Both the position numbers and the translations under genes were made by a program. A DNA stretch of 64,000 bases, taken from the NCBI GenBank assembly GCA_041690035.1, contig JBDNFC010000095.1, positions 22,356 to 86,355 of the forward strand. The letters run 5' to 3'. Below the pieces are notes generated by a model. The model had not been told where the DNA came from, did not search any database, and saw nothing but the letters and a program-made list of their open reading frames with translations. Positions 1-10,136 of the stretch are shown piece after piece; within the stretch, counting starts at the first letter, position 1; every line of letters starts with the position of its first letter. This stretch comes from CALSPH01 sp041690035 (lineage in GTDB: Bacteria; Bacteroidota; Bacteroidia; NS11-12g; UBA955).

Positions 1-1053
1 TCTTCCTTGTTTTCCTTTAAGCATATCACTTAAAGATTTTAGAGGTCTATTGCCATCAGATTTTACAGCATTTGCTCTCCTGGTATTGTCTAAAAGTGAA
101 TCAACAGATTCTTGCAACATTCTTTTCTCATTTCTAAGAATTACATCTGGTGCTTTGATATCCATCAATCTTTTTAATCTATTATTTCTAATAATAACTC
201 TTCTATAAAGATCATTCAAATCTGAGGTCGCAAACCTACCGCCCTCTAAAGGAACTAAAGGCCTTAATTCTGGCGGAATAACTGGCAATATACGCAGTAT
301 CATCCATTCTGGTCTATTTTCTCCTCTGCTTTGAGCATCCCTAAAACTTTCAATTACTTTTAGTCTTTTAAGTGCCTCTGCTTTTCTTTGTTGTGAGGTT
401 TCATTTGCGGCTTGGTGTCTTAATTGAAAAGACATTTCGTCTAAATCCAATCTAGAAAGCAAATCCCAAAGTGCTTCTGCTCCCATTTTTGCAATAAACT
501 TGTTTGGGTCACTATCATCTAACATTTGATTTTCTTTTGGCAATGTTTCTACAATGTCCAAATACTCTTCCTCTGTTAAGAAATCAAGGTAATTTACTTC
601 CCCCTCTTTGATACCTGTTTGGATTACTATAAATCTTTCATAATATACAATCATTTCTAATTTCTTAGAAGGAACGCCTATCATATAGCCAATCTTATTT
701 GGCAAAGATTTAAAATACCATATATGGGCAACCGGCACCACCAAATTGATATGCCCCATGCGCTCTCTTCTAACTTTTTTCTCAGTCACTTCTACCCCAC
801 ACCTGTCGCACACAATACCTTTATACCTTATTCTTTTATATTTTCCACAATGACATTCATAATCTTTAGTAGGCCCAAAAATACGCTCACAAAATAAGCC
901 TCCCATTTCTGGTTTAAAAGAACGATAGTTTATTGTTTCTGGTTTAATTACCTCTCCATGACTTCTTTGTAAAATAATTTCTGGAGAAGATAAACTTATT
1001 CTTACTGTTGTAAAATTGCTTTTTAATTTTGGATTCTTTTTTGCTAATTGCAT
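1..1053 (-). CDS. rpoC: RNA polymerase beta' subunit, N-terminal part (runs off left edge)
   Basis: This is the first 351 codons of the largest RNA polymerase subunit. The frame stays open to the window edge, so the rest of the gene lies outside. The start is the ATG at 1053-1051, 7 nt after the rpoB stop. The N-terminal zinc-binding module is clear: Cys67, Cys69, Cys82 and Cys85 in ECHCGKY...[10 protein letters not shown], followed by the clamp sequence [10 protein letters not shown]. The segment [15 protein letters not shown] is typical of bacterial beta'. It is cotranscribed with rpoB, as in nearly all bacteria. Identification is firm; only the 3' end is missing. Confidence 0.97.
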   Translation of the reverse strand, partial: MQLAKKNPKLKSNFTTVRISLSSPEIILQRSHGEVIKPETINYRSFKPEMGGLFCERIFGPTKDYECHCGKYKRIRYKGIVCDRCGVEVTEKKVRRERMGHINLVVPVAHIWYFKSLPNKIGYMIGVPSKKLEMIVYYERFIVIQTGIKEGEVNYLDFLTEEEYLDIVETLPKENQMLDDSDPNKFIAKMGAEALWDLLSRLDLDEMSFQLRHQAANETSQQRKAEALKRLKVIESFRDAQSRGENRPEWMILRILPVIPPELRPLVPLEGGRFATSDLNDLYRRVIIRNNRLKRLMDIKAPDVILRNEKRMLQESVDSLLDNTRRANAVKSDGNRPLKSLSDMLKGKQGR

Positions 1054-1060
1054 GTTTTTT

Positions 1061-4000
1061 TTATTCAAATGTCATTTCTAAACCTAGACCTCTTAACTCG
1101 TGTACCAATACATTAAAGGATTCTGGAATTCCAAATGTTCCAATATTTTCACCTTTTACTATATTTTCGTATGTTTTTGCCCTACCCACAATATCATCAG
1201 ACTTAATGGTAAGTATTTCTCTTAAAATATTGGCAGCGCCAAATGCTTCAAGTGCCCAAACCTCCATTTCACCAAAACGTTGACCTCCAAACTGTGCCTT
1301 ACCGCCTAAAGGTTGTTGTGTAATTAATGAGTATGGCCCAATAGAACGTGCATGCATTTTATCATCTACCAAGTGACCCAACTTTAACATATAAATAATA
1401 CCTACTGTTGTGGCTTGATCAAACCTTTGGCCACTTAGACCATCATAGAGGTATACTTGTCCATTAAGAGGCACATTTGCTTTTTTAGTATAATTATCAA
1501 TATCTAATTGGGTTGCTCCATCAAAAATTGGTGTTGCAAACTTAACTCCTAAATTTTTTCCTGCCCATCCCAGAACTGTTTCAAAAATTTGACCCAAATT
1601 CATCCTAGAAGGCACGCCAAGTGGATTTAGTACGATGTCAACAGGTGTTCCATCTTCCAAAAATGGCATATCTTCTTCTCTAACGATTCTAGCAACAATA
1701 CCTTTATTTCCATGTCTCCCCGCCATTTTGTCACCCACTTTCAATTTTCTTTTGTGGGCTACATATACTTTTGCAAGTTTCAAAATTCCTGTTGGCAATT
1801 CATCACCTACTGTTACCGCATATTGATCTCTTTTAAAACGAGTAGTTATTTCATTATAAGCAAATGTGTAATGCTTTAATATTTTTACGATTAAAAGATT
1901 TTTATCTTTGTCAGTAGTCCAATTATCAAAATTTATTTGCGTAAAATCTAAGGATGAAATATTTTTCTGTGTAAATTTTGTTCCCTTAGGGATTAATTCT
2001 TCACCAAAATTATTAACTACACCTTGAGATGTTTTTCCATTAGTTATATCAAATAATTTTTGAAGTAAGTATGATCTAAGTTTATCAACTTCTTTATTAT
2101 ACTCATTCTCTAGCAAGGTTGCCTTAGCCTTATCCTCTACCTTTGCTGATTTTTCCTTTTTAACACGTTGAAACAACTTTTTGTCTATTACCACACCTTC
2201 AGAAGATGGTGAAGCCTTTAATGAAGCATCTTTTACATCACCCGCTTTATCTCCAAAAATTGCCCTCAACAATTTTTCTTCTGGAGAAGGCTCCGTTTCT
2301 CCCTTAGGAGTAATTTTACCTATAAGTATATCGCCTTCCTTAATGTTTGTGCCAACTCTAATTAAACCATTTTCATCCAAATTTTTAGTTGCTTCTTCAC
2401 TCACATTAGGAATATCATTTGTTAGCTCTTCCTCGCCTCTTTTTGTTTCTCTTACCTCTAAATCATACTCAGTAATGTGTATTGAAGTAAACCAATCATC
2501 TTTAACTACTTTTTCTGATATAACAATTGCATCTTCAAAATTATACCCTTGCCAAGGCATAAAAGCTACCATCAGGTTTCTACCAAGTGCTAGTTCTCCA
2601 CCTTCTGTGGCATAGCCTTCACATAATATATCTCCTTTTCTAACTTTTTGTCCTTTTACTACAATTGGTTTTAGATTTACACATGTATTTTGATTTGTTC
2701 GTTTAAACTTAAGCAAAGGATATGATTTAACATTCCCGGTAAAAGATATCAAATCTTGCTCTTCTGTAAAATTATACTTAATTCTAATTTCTTGAGCATC
2801 AACATAATCTATAGTTCCATCATCCTCTGCAATAATTAGAGTTCTAGAATCTCTTGCTATCTGACTTTCGAGGCCTGTGCCAACTATAGGTGAATCTGGC
2901 TTTATTAAAGGAACAGCCTGACGTTGCATATTCGAACCCATCAATGCCCTATTAGCATCATCATGCTCCAAAAACGGTATTAATGATGCTGCAATAGATA
3001 CAATTTGATTAGGCGCCACATCCATATAATCTACTTTATCAGGGCTCACAATAGGAAAATCGCCTTCATATCTAGATTTTACTTCTTTTACTTCAAACTC
3101 TCCGGTGGAAGTGATTTTTGCATTTGCTTGCGCAATTACTTTTCCATCTTCTTCTTCAGCACTAAGGTAAATAATTTCATCAGTTTGTAGTTTTCCTTCA
3201 ACCACCCTTCGATAAGGTGTTTCAATAAATCCTAAATTATTAATTTTTGCGTGAACACACAAAGAAGATATCAAACCAATATTTGGCCCTTCAGGTGTTT
3301 CAATAGTACAAAGTCTACCATAATGGGTATAATGCACATCTCTTACTTCAAAACCAGCACGCTCCCTTGATAAACCACCAGGTCCTAGCGCGCTCATTCT
3401 TCTTTTATGTGTAATCTCTGCCAACGGATTTGTTTGATCCATGAACTGAGAAAGTTGATTAGTACCAAAGAAAGAATTAATAACAGAAGAAAGTGTTCTT
3501 GCATTAATTAAATCTGTAGGGGTAAACACCTCATTATCTCTAATGTTCATGCGCTCTCTTATTGTTCTTGCCATCCTAGACAAACCCACTCCAAATTGGG
3601 CATAAAGTTGCTCACCTACCGTTCTAACCCTTCTATTGCTCAAGTGGTCAATATCATCAACATCAGCTCTAGAGTTAGAAAGTTCAATCAAATATTTTAT
3701 AATAGAAATAATATCAGTGTTGGTTAAAACTCTAGTCGCATTAGACTCAGATAGATTTAACTTCTTATTGATTCTATATCTCCCTACTTCACCCAAATCA
3801 TATCGTTTGTCCGAGAAAAATAGACGCTCAATGATACCGCGTGCAGTTTCTTCATCTGGTGGATCAGTATTACGCAACTGCCTATAAATATGCTCAACTG
3901 CTTCTTTACCATTATTAGAGGTATCTTTTTGTAAAGTATTATGAATAATTGCATAATCATTTTTATCATCACTTTCTTTATTGATAATAACAGTTTTAAC

Positions 4001-4870
4001 ACCAGAATCAATAATTAATTCAATATGGTCATTTACTAAAATGGTATCACGGTCAATAATTACCTCGTTTCTTTCGATAGAAACAACCTCTCCTGTATCC
4101 TCATCAACGAAGTCTTCTATCCAAGTGCGCAATACACGTGCTACAAGCCTTCTTCCAACTACTTTTTTAAGTCCAGCTTTACTAACTTTTATCTCTTCAG
4201 CCAAACCGAAAATATTCAAAATATCTTTATCACTTTCAAAGCCAATTGCCCTGAATAAAGTAGTTACTGGAAACTTCTTTTTACGATCTATGTAGGCATA
4301 CATTACGTTATTAACGTCTGTAGCAAATTCTATCCAAGAACCTTTAAAAGGTATTATTCTAGCAGAATATAATTTTGTTCCATTGGTGTGATATGATTGA
4401 CCAAAAAACACACCTGGAGACCTATGCAATTGGGATACTATAACCCTTTCTGCACCATTTATTATAAAAGTTCCGCTTGGCGACATGTAAGGTATTGAAC
4501 CTAAATATACGTCTTGTATAATGGTTTTAAAATCTTCGTGATCTTCGTCATTACAAGATAATCTAAGCTTAGCTTTTAAAGGCACTGCATAAGTCAAACC
4601 TCTTTCTATGCACTCATTAATTGTATATCTTGGAGGATCAACAAAATAGTCTAAAAATTCGAGGTTAAATATATTTCTAGAATCATTTATTGGAAAATTT
4701 TCTTGAAACACTTTAAAAAGACCTTCGTTACCACGTTCGTCTGCAGGTGTTTCCAATTGAAAGAATTCTTGAAATGAGGCCAATTGTACTTCCAGAAAAT
4801 CTGGATAATCAAGTACTTTATCGATTGAGGCAAAACTTATTCTGCCTTCTTGATGATTTGTTTTTGTCAA
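1061..4870 (-). CDS. rpoB: RNA polymerase beta subunit
   Basis: This is the catalytic-core beta subunit, 1269 residues. The rifampicin region around [13 protein letters not shown]...[15 protein letters not shown] is intact, and the residues equivalent to E. coli Asp516, His526 and Ser531 are the drug-sensitive ones. [15 protein letters not shown] and the C-terminal LRGLGLEM block are present. The start must be the TTG at 4870-4868: an in-frame stop lies 12-15 nt upstream, and the next residues ([15 protein letters not shown]) already match the conserved family N-terminus. The gene is separated from rplL by a hairpin at 4931-4963 and followed 7 nt later by rpoC. The TTG start on such a highly expressed gene is unusual. 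Confidence 0.98.
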   Translation of the reverse strand: MTKTNHQEGRISFASIDKVLDYPDFLEVQLASFQEFFQLETPADERGNEGLFKVFQENFPINDSRNIFNLEFLDYFVDPPRYTINECIERGLTYAVPLKAKLRLSCNDEDHEDFKTIIQDVYLGSIPYMSPSGTFIINGAERVIVSQLHRSPGVFFGQSYHTNGTKLYSARIIPFKGSWIEFATDVNNVMYAYIDRKKKFPVTTLFRAIGFESDKDILNIFGLAEEIKVSKAGLKKVVGRRLVARVLRTWIEDFVDEDTGEVVSIERNEVIIDRDTILVNDHIELIIDSGVKTVIINKESDDKNDYAIIHNTLQKDTSNNGKEAVEHIYRQLRNTDPPDEETARGIIERLFFSDKRYDLGEVGRYRINKKLNLSESNATRVLTNTDIISIIKYLIELSNSRADVDDIDHLSNRRVRTVGEQLYAQFGVGLSRMARTIRERMNIRDNEVFTPTDLINARTLSSVINSFFGTNQLSQFMDQTNPLAEITHKRRMSALGPGGLSRERAGFEVRDVHYTHYGRLCTIETPEGPNIGLISSLCVHAKINNLGFIETPYRRVVEGKLQTDEIIYLSAEEEDGKVIAQANAKITSTGEFEVKEVKSRYEGDFPIVSPDKVDYMDVAPNQIVSIAASLIPFLEHDDANRALMGSNMQRQAVPLIKPDSPIVGTGLESQIARDSRTLIIAEDDGTIDYVDAQEIRIKYNFTEEQDLISFTGNVKSYPLLKFKRTNQNTCVNLKPIVVKGQKVRKGDILCEGYATEGGELALGRNLMVAFMPWQGYNFEDAIVISEKVVKDDWFTSIHITEYDLEVRETKRGEEELTNDIPNVSEEATKNLDENGLIRVGTNIKEGDILIGKITPKGETEPSPEEKLLRAIFGDKAGDVKDASLKASPSSEGVVIDKKLFQRVKKEKSAKVEDKAKATLLENEYNKEVDKLRSYLLQKLFDITNGKTSQGVVNNFGEELIPKGTKFTQKNISSLDFTQINFDNWTTDKDKNLLIVKILKHYTFAYNEITTRFKRDQYAVTVGDELPTGILKLAKVYVAHKRKLKVGDKMAGRHGNKGIVARIVREEDMPFLEDGTPVDIVLNPLGVPSRMNLGQIFETVLGWAGKNLGVKFATPIFDGATQLDIDNYTKKANVPLNGQVYLYDGLSGQRFDQATTVGIIYMLKLGHLVDDKMHARSIGPYSLITQQPLGGKAQFGGQRFGEMEVWALEAFGAANILREILTIKSDDIVGRAKTYENIVKGENIGTFGIPESFNVLVHELRGLGLEMTFE

Positions 4871-4930
4871 GTTTGTTTTTTTTTAGGTTAATAAATAATT
4901 TAAAAAATACTTGTATATTTATACAAGCAG

Positions 4931-4963
4931 AAAAAGACCCACGATATTAATCGGGGTCTTTTT
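4931..4963 (-). terminator. Hairpin between rplL and rpoB, probable attenuator or partial terminator
   Basis: A perfect 10-bp stem (4931-4940 with 4954-4963, AAAAAGACCC/GGGTCTTTTT) is extended by a 4-bp inner stem (CGAT/ATCG) across one bulged A, with a 4-nt loop. Read on the minus strand the outer stem ends in five T, as in an intrinsic terminator. It sits 19 nt after the rplL stop and 60 nt before the rpoB start. The position matches the rplL-rpoB attenuator known from enterobacteria, so it may lower polymerase expression relative to ribosomal proteins. I saw no exact promoter -7 box between it and rpoB, which argues for read-through. Confidence 0.75.
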
Positions 4964-4982
4964 AGCTAATTTTGAAGTTTGG

Positions 4983-5357
4983 TTACCTAAGTTCAACTTC
5001 GGCTCCAGCCTCTGTCAACTTAGCTTTCATAGCTTCTGCTTCATCTTTAGAAATATTTTCTTTTAGATTAGAAGGAGCGCTATCTACTAAATCTTTTGCT
5101 TCTTTCAAACCAAGTCCTGTTAAGTCTTTTACAACTTTAACAACATTTAGTTTAGATGCTCCAGAACTTTTTAGGTGTACTGTAAACTCAGTTTTTTCTT
5201 CAGCAGCTTCAGCAGCAGGGGCAGCGCCAGCAGCTACAGCAACAGCAGCAGCAGCAGGCTCAATGCCATACTCATCCTTTAGGATAGCAGCCAATTCATT
5301 TACATCTTTAACTGTTAAGTTTACTAATTCTTCCGCGATTTTTTTAATGTCAGCCAT
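4983..5357 (-). CDS. rplL: 50S ribosomal protein L7/L12
   Basis: This is the stalk protein that recruits translational GTPases; it works as dimers bound to L10. The 124 residues show the N-terminal dimerisation helix, an Ala-rich hinge ([20 protein letters not shown]) and the globular C-terminal domain with [20 protein letters not shown]. Length and layout are normal. It lies 22 nt downstream of rplJ and is the last ribosomal protein gene before the hairpin preceding rpoB. Confidence 0.97.
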   Translation of the reverse strand: MADIKKIAEELVNLTVKDVNELAAILKDEYGIEPAAAAVAVAAGAAPAAEAAEEKTEFTVHLKSSGASKLNVVKVVKDLTGLGLKEAKDLVDSAPSNLKENISKDEAEAMKAKLTEAGAEVELR

Positions 5358-5379
5358 TTTTTTTAAATTTTTTTATTTG

Positions 5380-5901
5380 TTAATTATTTTTGTCTTGTAA
5401 TGTTTTGATTAAACCACCTATAGTGTTTTTACCAGAAAGTAATGCTGAAAGCACGTTCTTAGCAGGAGATTGCAACAATCCAACTATTTCGCCTACTAAC
5501 TCATCTCTAGATTTTAGCAGAGTTAATGCTTCTAAGTTGTTATCTCCAATGAACACATCACTATCTATATACGCAGCCTTTAGCTGTGGTTTATCCGTTT
5601 TTTTTCTGAAAGCCTTTATTGTTAATGCAGGTGCTTTCATATTTTCTGAAAATAATACTGCAGAATTTCCTATCAATGCAGGAAACATTTCTGAGTAATC
5701 TTTGTCTGAGGCTTCCATTGCACGTTTGATAAAAGTATTTTTTATCACTTGCATTTCTACACCATTTTTAAAGAATTCTCTTCTTAATTTATTAGTATTA
5801 GCAGCACTCAATCCTGATGAGTCTGTTATATATATATTGCTAGTAGCGTTTAATTTAGCCACTAAACTATTTATAATTTCGTTTTTTTCTTCTCTTTTCA
5901 T
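5380..5901 (-). CDS. rplJ: 50S ribosomal protein L10
   Basis: This 173-residue protein is the base of the ribosomal stalk: it binds 23S rRNA with its N-terminal domain and L7/L12 dimers with its C-terminal helix. Family features include DSSGLSAANTNKLRREF, VIKNTFIKRAM and the C-terminal LSGKNTIGGLIKTLQDK segment. The 14-nt spacing to rplA leaves no room for a long L10 leader of the kind that binds the L10-L12 complex in E. coli, so autoregulation, if any, must use another site. Confidence 0.96.
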   Translation of the reverse strand: MKREEKNEIINSLVAKLNATSNIYITDSSGLSAANTNKLRREFFKNGVEMQVIKNTFIKRAMEASDKDYSEMFPALIGNSAVLFSENMKAPALTIKAFRKKTDKPQLKAAYIDSDVFIGDNNLEALTLLKSRDELVGEIVGLLQSPAKNVLSALLSGKNTIGGLIKTLQDKNN

Positions 5902-5915
5902 TTCTTAAAATTTTC

Positions 5916-6611
5916 TTAGATTCCGGGTACTGATTTAGGGTCAATTTTTATGCCTGGACTCATTGTAGAAGACATACTTATTGATTTAAAATAGGTGCCT
6001 TTAGAAGAGGATGGCTTTAATTTAAATAGGGTAGAGATAAGCTCTATTGCATTTTCAGATAATTTGGTTGGTTCAAAAGAACGTTTTCCAATAGAGGAAT
6101 GAATTATGCCAGTTTTATCTACTTTAAAATCTATTTTACCTGCCTTAACCTCTGTTACAGCTTTTCCGATATCTGTGGTTACTGTACCCGATTTGGGGTT
6201 AGGCATTAAATTTCTAGGCCCTAAAATCTTACCCAATCTACCCAATTTAGCCATTACAGCTGGCATAGTTATTATTACATCAATATCTGTCCACCCTTTG
6301 GCTATTTTATCAATATATTCGTCTAATCCTACATGATCAGCTCCAGCTGCTCTAGCTTCCTCTTCTTTATCAGGAGTGCAAAGCACTAGCACATTTACTG
6401 TTTTACCTGTTCCATGTGGTAAGGTAGCAACTCCCCTAACCATTTGATTTGCTTGTCTTGGGTCTACACCTAATCTTACATCGATATCAATAGAAGCATC
6501 AAAATTTTCTGTACTAATTTCTTTAACTAATTTAGAAGCTTCTTCTAAACTATATAACTTAGTTTTATCAACCTTATTTAATATCGCTTTTCGTTTCTTT
6601 GGAATTTTCAT
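5916..6611 (-). CDS. rplA: 50S ribosomal protein L1
   Basis: L1 forms the mobile stalk near the E site and in many bacteria represses its own L11-L1 mRNA. The 231 residues include the conserved [20 protein letters not shown] and [18 protein letters not shown] segments that define bacterial L1. It starts 7 nt after the rplK stop, so the two are translationally close. Nothing is missing. Confidence 0.97.
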   Translation of the reverse strand: MKIPKKRKAILNKVDKTKLYSLEEASKLVKEISTENFDASIDIDVRLGVDPRQANQMVRGVATLPHGTGKTVNVLVLCTPDKEEEARAAGADHVGLDEYIDKIAKGWTDIDVIITMPAVMAKLGRLGKILGPRNLMPNPKSGTVTTDIGKAVTEVKAGKIDFKVDKTGIIHSSIGKRSFEPTKLSENAIELISTLFKLKPSSSKGTYFKSISMSSTMSPGIKIDPKSVPGI

Positions 6612-6618
6612 TTGATTT

Positions 6619-7062
6619 TTAAATATTAGTTGGTTTTGTACCTGTAATGTTTATGCCCATACTTCTTGCAGTGCCTGCCACCATGCTCATTGCAGATGCT
6701 AAAGAAAAGCAATTTAAATCTGGCATTTTGTCTTCAGCAATTTTTTGCACTTGCTCCCAAGTAACTTTTGCCACTTTTTTTCTGTTAGGCTCTTCAGAGC
6801 CTTTTTTAATTTTTGTTACCTCAATAAGTTGAGCTGCAACTGGCGGTGTTTTGATAACAAACTCGAAAGATTTATCAGCAAAATAAGTGATTAAAACAGG
6901 CAATATTTTGCCTGGTTTGTCTTGTGTTCTGGCATTAAATTGTTTACAAAATTCAACAATGTTAAGCCCTTTTGAGCCTAAGGCGGGTCCAATCGGTGGA
7001 GCCGGATTTGCTGCACCTCCCTTTACCTGTAATTTTAAAAATCCTTGTGGTTCTTTAGCCAT
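6619..7062 (-). CDS. rplK: 50S ribosomal protein L11
   Basis: L11 binds the GTPase-associated centre of 23S rRNA. The 147 residues contain the N-terminal [20 protein letters not shown] block, with the prolines involved in thiopeptide sensitivity, and the C-terminal rRNA-binding domain with [16 protein letters not shown]. It starts 4 nt after the nusG stop, in the canonical nusG-rplK-rplA order. Confidence 0.97.
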   Translation of the reverse strand: MAKEPQGFLKLQVKGGAANPAPPIGPALGSKGLNIVEFCKQFNARTQDKPGKILPVLITYFADKSFEFVIKTPPVAAQLIEVTKIKKGSEEPNRKKVAKVTWEQVQKIAEDKMPDLNCFSLASAMSMVAGTARSMGINITGTKPTNI

Positions 7063-7066
7063 TTTT

Positions 7067-7612
7067 TTATTCTTTTTCTACTTGTATATAATTAAGTTCT
7101 AATGGCGTTCTTCTTCCAAAGATTTTCACCATTACTTTTAATTTCTTTTTTTCAGCATTTACTTCTTCAATTACACCACTGAATCCATTAAATGGTCCAT
7201 CAGTAACTTTAATGTATTCTCCAATCATAAAATGATCTGTGCTAACTGCATCTGAACCTGAATTTGCATCAACTGTTCCCAAAATCCTGCTAACCTCTGA
7301 TGGCCGCAATGGAATAGCTTCTCCCTTTACCCCCAAAAATCCAACAATTCCGTTGATGGACTTAATTGTAGGAGCTACCTCTCCAACCAAATTTGCATTG
7401 ATTAGGATATAACCCGGGAAAGCATTAGCTTCTTTTACTATTTTCTTGCCGTCTTTTACTTGGTAACGTTTTTCAGTAGGAATCAAAATCTGAGGCACAA
7501 AACTACTCAAGTTAGCGCGTTCAAGCTCCACCTCAATGTAAGATTTCACCTTCTTCTCCTGTCCACTTATCGCGCGGACTACATACCACTTAAACTCTTG
7601 TTCTGTTGCCAT
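7067..7612 (-). CDS. nusG: Transcription termination/antitermination factor NusG
   Basis: NusG binds the RNA polymerase clamp through its NGN domain and contacts Rho or ribosomal S10 through its KOW domain. The 181 residues start with the NGN fold ([19 protein letters not shown]), include the helix region [11 protein letters not shown], and end in a KOW domain, [18 protein letters not shown]. It lies 12 nt after secE. Length is normal for the family, with no insertion domain. Confidence 0.96.
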   Translation of the reverse strand: MATEQEFKWYVVRAISGQEKKVKSYIEVELERANLSSFVPQILIPTEKRYQVKDGKKIVKEANAFPGYILINANLVGEVAPTIKSINGIVGFLGVKGEAIPLRPSEVSRILGTVDANSGSDAVSTDHFMIGEYIKVTDGPFNGFSGVIEEVNAEKKKLKVMVKIFGRRTPLELNYIQVEKE

Positions 7613-7624
7613 TGTTGTATTGTG

Positions 7625-7825
7625 TTAAAACCTAATTTCTCTTAGATAATTGCCTATGGTAAAATCCAAGCTCTTATCCATAACAAGAATTACTATTGCA
7701 AAAATTATTGTTGCTATAATAGTAACCCAAGTGCTTTCCAACAACTCTGACCATGTGGGCCAACTTACCTTGTGTACCAATTCATCGTATGAACTATTCC
7801 AAGAATCTTTTATTTTTTTAAACAT
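7625..7825 (-). CDS. secE: Preprotein translocase subunit SecE
   Basis: This is the small single-span SecE (66 residues) of the SecYEG channel. An amphipathic N-terminal helix with the conserved ELVHKVSWPTWSELLEST precedes one membrane segment, WVTIIATIIFAIVILVMD. I chose the ATG at 7825-7823. The frame stays open farther upstream, but that extension overlaps the tRNA-Trp 3' end at 7841 and shows no family similarity. It lies between tRNA-Trp and nusG, the usual position. Confidence 0.93.
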   Translation of the reverse strand: MFKKIKDSWNSSYDELVHKVSWPTWSELLESTWVTIIATIIFAIVILVMDKSLDFTIGNYLREIRF

Positions 7826-7840
7826 ATTTTTAATGTCTTG

Positions 7841-7911
7841 CAGGGATACTAGGATTCGAACCCAGATCAAAGGTTTTGGAGACCTCTATTCTACCATTGA
7901 ACTATATCCCT
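7841..7911 (-). tRNA. tRNA-Trp (CCA anticodon)
   Basis: The 71-nt cloverleaf has acceptor stem AGGGATA/TATCCCT, a D-loop beginning TAGTTCAATGGTAGAATA, an anticodon loop CTCCAAA giving CCA, and a T arm with GGTTCGAATCC. CCA is not encoded at the 3' end. It lies between tuf and secE, and the secE start is only 15 nt downstream. The tRNA must therefore be cut out of a tuf-secE-nusG transcript. Confidence 0.95.
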
Positions 7912-7956
7912 ATAGTGCACAGCATAGTTATTATACTAGCTATACAATATTTATTT

Positions 7957-9144
7957 TTATTCCAATATTTCCGTTACTTGTCCAGCACCTACTGTTCTGC
8001 CACCTTCTCTGATTGCAAAACGCAATCCTTTTTCCATAGCTATAGGGCTAAGTAAAGTTACAGTGATAGTGATATTATCTCCAGGCATTACCATTTCAAT
8101 TCCTGTTGGCAATTCCACTTCACCAGTTACATCAGTAGTTCTAAAATAAAACTGAGGTCTGTATTTGTTAAAGAATGGAGTATGACGTCCACCTTCTTCT
8201 TTACTCAAAACATAAACTTCTGCTTTAAATTTTGCATGAGGTTTTACAGAGCCTGGTTTAACGATAACCATACCTCTTTTAATATCTGCTTTTTCAATAC
8301 CTCTTAATAAAAGACCTGCATTATCTCCAGCTTCACCTCTATCTAGCAATTTACGAAACATTTCTACTCCTGTGATTGTAGATTTCATATTTTCCGCTCC
8401 CATACCAATAATTTCAACAGGGTCACCAACATTGATTATGCCTCTTTCAATTCTTCCTGTGGCAACAGTACCACGGCCTGTTATTGAGAAAACATCTTCA
8501 ACCGGCATCAAGAAAGGCAAATCAACCAATCTTGGTGGCACAGGTATCCAAGTATCAACAGCAGCCATCAATTCTCTTATTGTTGTAACCCATTTATCTT
8601 CTCCATTTAATGCACCTAGCGCAGAACCTTGTATTATTGGGGTATTATCAGCATCAAATTCATAAAACGCTAAAAGATCTCTCATTTCCATTTCTACAAT
8701 TTCTAACAATTCTGAATCATCCACTAAATCTACTTTATTCATAAAAACCACTAATTTTGGTACACCAACTTGACGCGCCAACAGAATGTGCTCTCTAGTT
8801 TGTGGCATAGGGCCATCAGTAGCAGCAACAACTAATATAGCTCCATCCATTTGAGCCGCACCTGTAACCATGTTTTTAACATAATCAGCGTGACCTGGAC
8901 AATCTACGTGCGCATAATGACGCAACACAGTTTGATACTCAATGTGTGCAGTATTAATAGTAATACCTCTTTCTTTTTCTTCCGGAGCTGAATCAATACT
9001 TGCAAAATCTTTCTTTTCTGCTAATCCGTCTCCTGCTAATACAGATGAAATTGCTGCTGTTAGCGTTGTTTTACCGTGGTCTACGTGACCAATTGTTCCA
9101 ATGTTAACGTGTGGTTTGGAACGATCAAATGTTTCTTTAGCCAT
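7957..9144 (-). CDS. tuf: Elongation factor Tu
   Basis: EF-Tu delivers aminoacyl-tRNA to the ribosome as a GTP complex. The 395 residues carry all G-domain motifs: GHVDHGKTT (G1), the switch region [13 protein letters not shown] (G3), NKVD (G4) and GSAL (G5). Domains 2 and 3 are complete to the end ([13 protein letters not shown]). It sits between tRNA-Thr(GGU) and tRNA-Trp, the arrangement of E. coli tufB. No second tuf is seen in the window. Confidence 0.98.
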   Translation of the reverse strand: MAKETFDRSKPHVNIGTIGHVDHGKTTLTAAISSVLAGDGLAEKKDFASIDSAPEEKERGITINTAHIEYQTVLRHYAHVDCPGHADYVKNMVTGAAQMDGAILVVAATDGPMPQTREHILLARQVGVPKLVVFMNKVDLVDDSELLEIVEMEMRDLLAFYEFDADNTPIIQGSALGALNGEDKWVTTIRELMAAVDTWIPVPPRLVDLPFLMPVEDVFSITGRGTVATGRIERGIINVGDPVEIIGMGAENMKSTITGVEMFRKLLDRGEAGDNAGLLLRGIEKADIKRGMVIVKPGSVKPHAKFKAEVYVLSKEEGGRHTPFFNKYRPQFYFRTTDVTGEVELPTGIEMVMPGDNITITVTLLSPIAMEKGLRFAIREGGRTVGAGQVTEILE

Positions 9145-9195
9145 TTTATTTATTTATTTATTTGTGTTTGTTTATTTTTCTTTTTTACATTTTTG

Positions 9196-9267
<72 letters not shown>

Positions 9268-9384
9268 TTATTGTTATCTTGCCTTTATAATGCTACAAGT
9301 GTAAGTGCTTTTTTTATTACCCTAAATTATATACTCTTATGTCTACTCTTGCAAAAATTTATCATTTGACAATATTTTATTGTG

Positions 9385-9457
9385 AGCGGGAGACGAGGTT
9401 CGAACTCGCGACCTACAGCTTGGAAGGCTGTCGCTCTACCAACTGAGCTACTCCCGC
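9385..9457 (-). tRNA. tRNA-Gly (UCC anticodon)
   Basis: The 73-nt cloverleaf has a perfect acceptor stem GCGGGAG/CTCCCGC, D arm TAGCTCAGTTGGTAGAGC, anticodon stem ACAGC/GCTGT with loop CTTCCAA (anticodon TCC), and T arm GAGTTCGAACCTC. It is third in the tRNA cluster, the same position as glyT in the E. coli tufB operon. CCA is not encoded. Confidence 0.95.
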
Positions 9458-9493
9458 ATAAAAGTGGTTTATTTTCTTGCATAAAATCATTTG

Positions 9494-9574
9494 TGGGGAG
9501 AGTAGGATTCGAACCTACGTAGCCGAAGCAGCAGATTTACAGTCTGCCCCATTTGACCGCTCTGGTATCTCCCC
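9494..9574 (-). tRNA. tRNA-Tyr (GUA anticodon)
   Basis: This is an 81-nt class II tRNA with a long variable arm. The acceptor stem is GGGGAGA/TCTCCCC, the anticodon stem GCAGA/TCTGC with loop CTGTAAA (anticodon GTA), and the T arm AGGTTCGAATCCT. It lies between tRNA-Thr(UGU) and tRNA-Gly, matching tyrU of the enterobacterial cluster. Confidence 0.95.
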
Positions 9575-9599
9575 AAAGATTTTAATTGTGCATAAAACG

Positions 9600-9672
9600 A
9601 GCCACTTGTCGGACTCGAACCAACGACCGGCTGATTACAAATCAGCTGCTCTACCAACTGAGCTAAAGTGGC
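9600..9672 (-). tRNA. tRNA-Thr (UGU anticodon)
   Basis: The 73-nt cloverleaf has acceptor stem GCCACTT/AAGTGGC, D arm TAGCTCAGTTGGTAGAGC, anticodon stem CTGAT/ATCAG with loop TTGTAA-like TTTGTAA (anticodon TGT), and T arm TTGGTTCGAGTCC. It is the first gene of the tRNA-tuf transcript; a well-matched promoter lies about 80 nt upstream. Confidence 0.94.
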
Positions 9673-9759
9673 ATTATACTTACTTTTACGCAATAATTTT
9701 GGTGTAAAAGAACGTACTTTCTTAGACCTTATATCTCTACAGGGTTTCAAAAAGGACTG

Positions 9760-9791
9760 CAAAGGTAATTTATTCAATCGATATCTGCAAA
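9760..9791 (-). promoter_or_regulatory. Promoter for the tRNA-tuf transcript
   Basis: Read on the minus strand this is TTTG (9791-9788), 20 nt spacer, TACCTTTG (9767-9760), an exact match to the Bacteroidota -33/-7 consensus TTTG-N19ish-TAnnTTTG. Transcription would begin near 9756, about 84 nt before tRNA-Thr(UGU). This suggests tRNAs and tuf can be transcribed independently of hpf, whose stop is at 9807. Confidence 0.7.
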
Positions 9792-9806
9792 CAGATTTTA
9801 AAAAAA

Positions 9807-10103
9807 TTATGTTTTTTGTTTTCCTTTGTATTTCATAAGTTGGTTGCGCATAGAATCAATCACCAAATCACAAGCACTTTCAAAACTAGAGTGCCTATCT
9901 GCCACGAAAAGTGTATTGCTACTTACATTTATTTTCAACTCTAATACTTTGTTGTTTTTATCCTCAGCATTTTCTACTTTTAAAAACACAATTGCATCAA
10001 TGATTTGATCATAAAATTGGTCTAATTTGTTTATTTTCTCAGAAAGGTGATTTAAAAGTTTTTTATCCGCCTTAAAATTTATGGATTGGATTGTGATATT
10101 CAT
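9807..10103 (-). CDS. hpf: Ribosome hibernation-promoting factor (HPF/RaiA family, short form)
   Basis: This 98-residue protein matches the short HPF/YfiA fold: beta strand MNITIQSINFKAD, helix LLNHLSEKINKLDQFY, the strands VFLKVENAED and VLELKINV, and FESACDLVIDSMRNQL. Proteins of this family bind the 30S decoding region and inactivate ribosomes in stationary phase. The long-form C-terminal dimerisation domain is absent. It lies 33 nt after the Xer-type gene, in the rpsU-xer-hpf order often seen in Bacteroidota. Confidence 0.9.
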   Translation of the reverse strand: MNITIQSINFKADKKLLNHLSEKINKLDQFYDQIIDAIVFLKVENAEDKNNKVLELKINVSSNTLFVADRHSSFESACDLVIDSMRNQLMKYKGKQKT

Positions 10104-10136
10104 AGTTTTTTAGTGTTAATTGATGTTAAATTTTAC

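Noticed and set aside
2181..2615. Plus-strand open frame of 144 codons inside rpoB
   Set aside because: It is Ser/Pro-rich shadow translation of a highly conserved gene on the other strand.
4972..5400. Plus-strand open frame of 142 codons opposite rplL
   Set aside because: Its Ala-rich middle mirrors the Ala-rich hinge of L7/L12; no independent support.
9487..9777. A 96-codon minus-strand open frame across tRNA-Tyr and tRNA-Thr
   Set aside because: It reads straight through two well-formed tRNA genes; the protein sequence is just translated cloverleaf.
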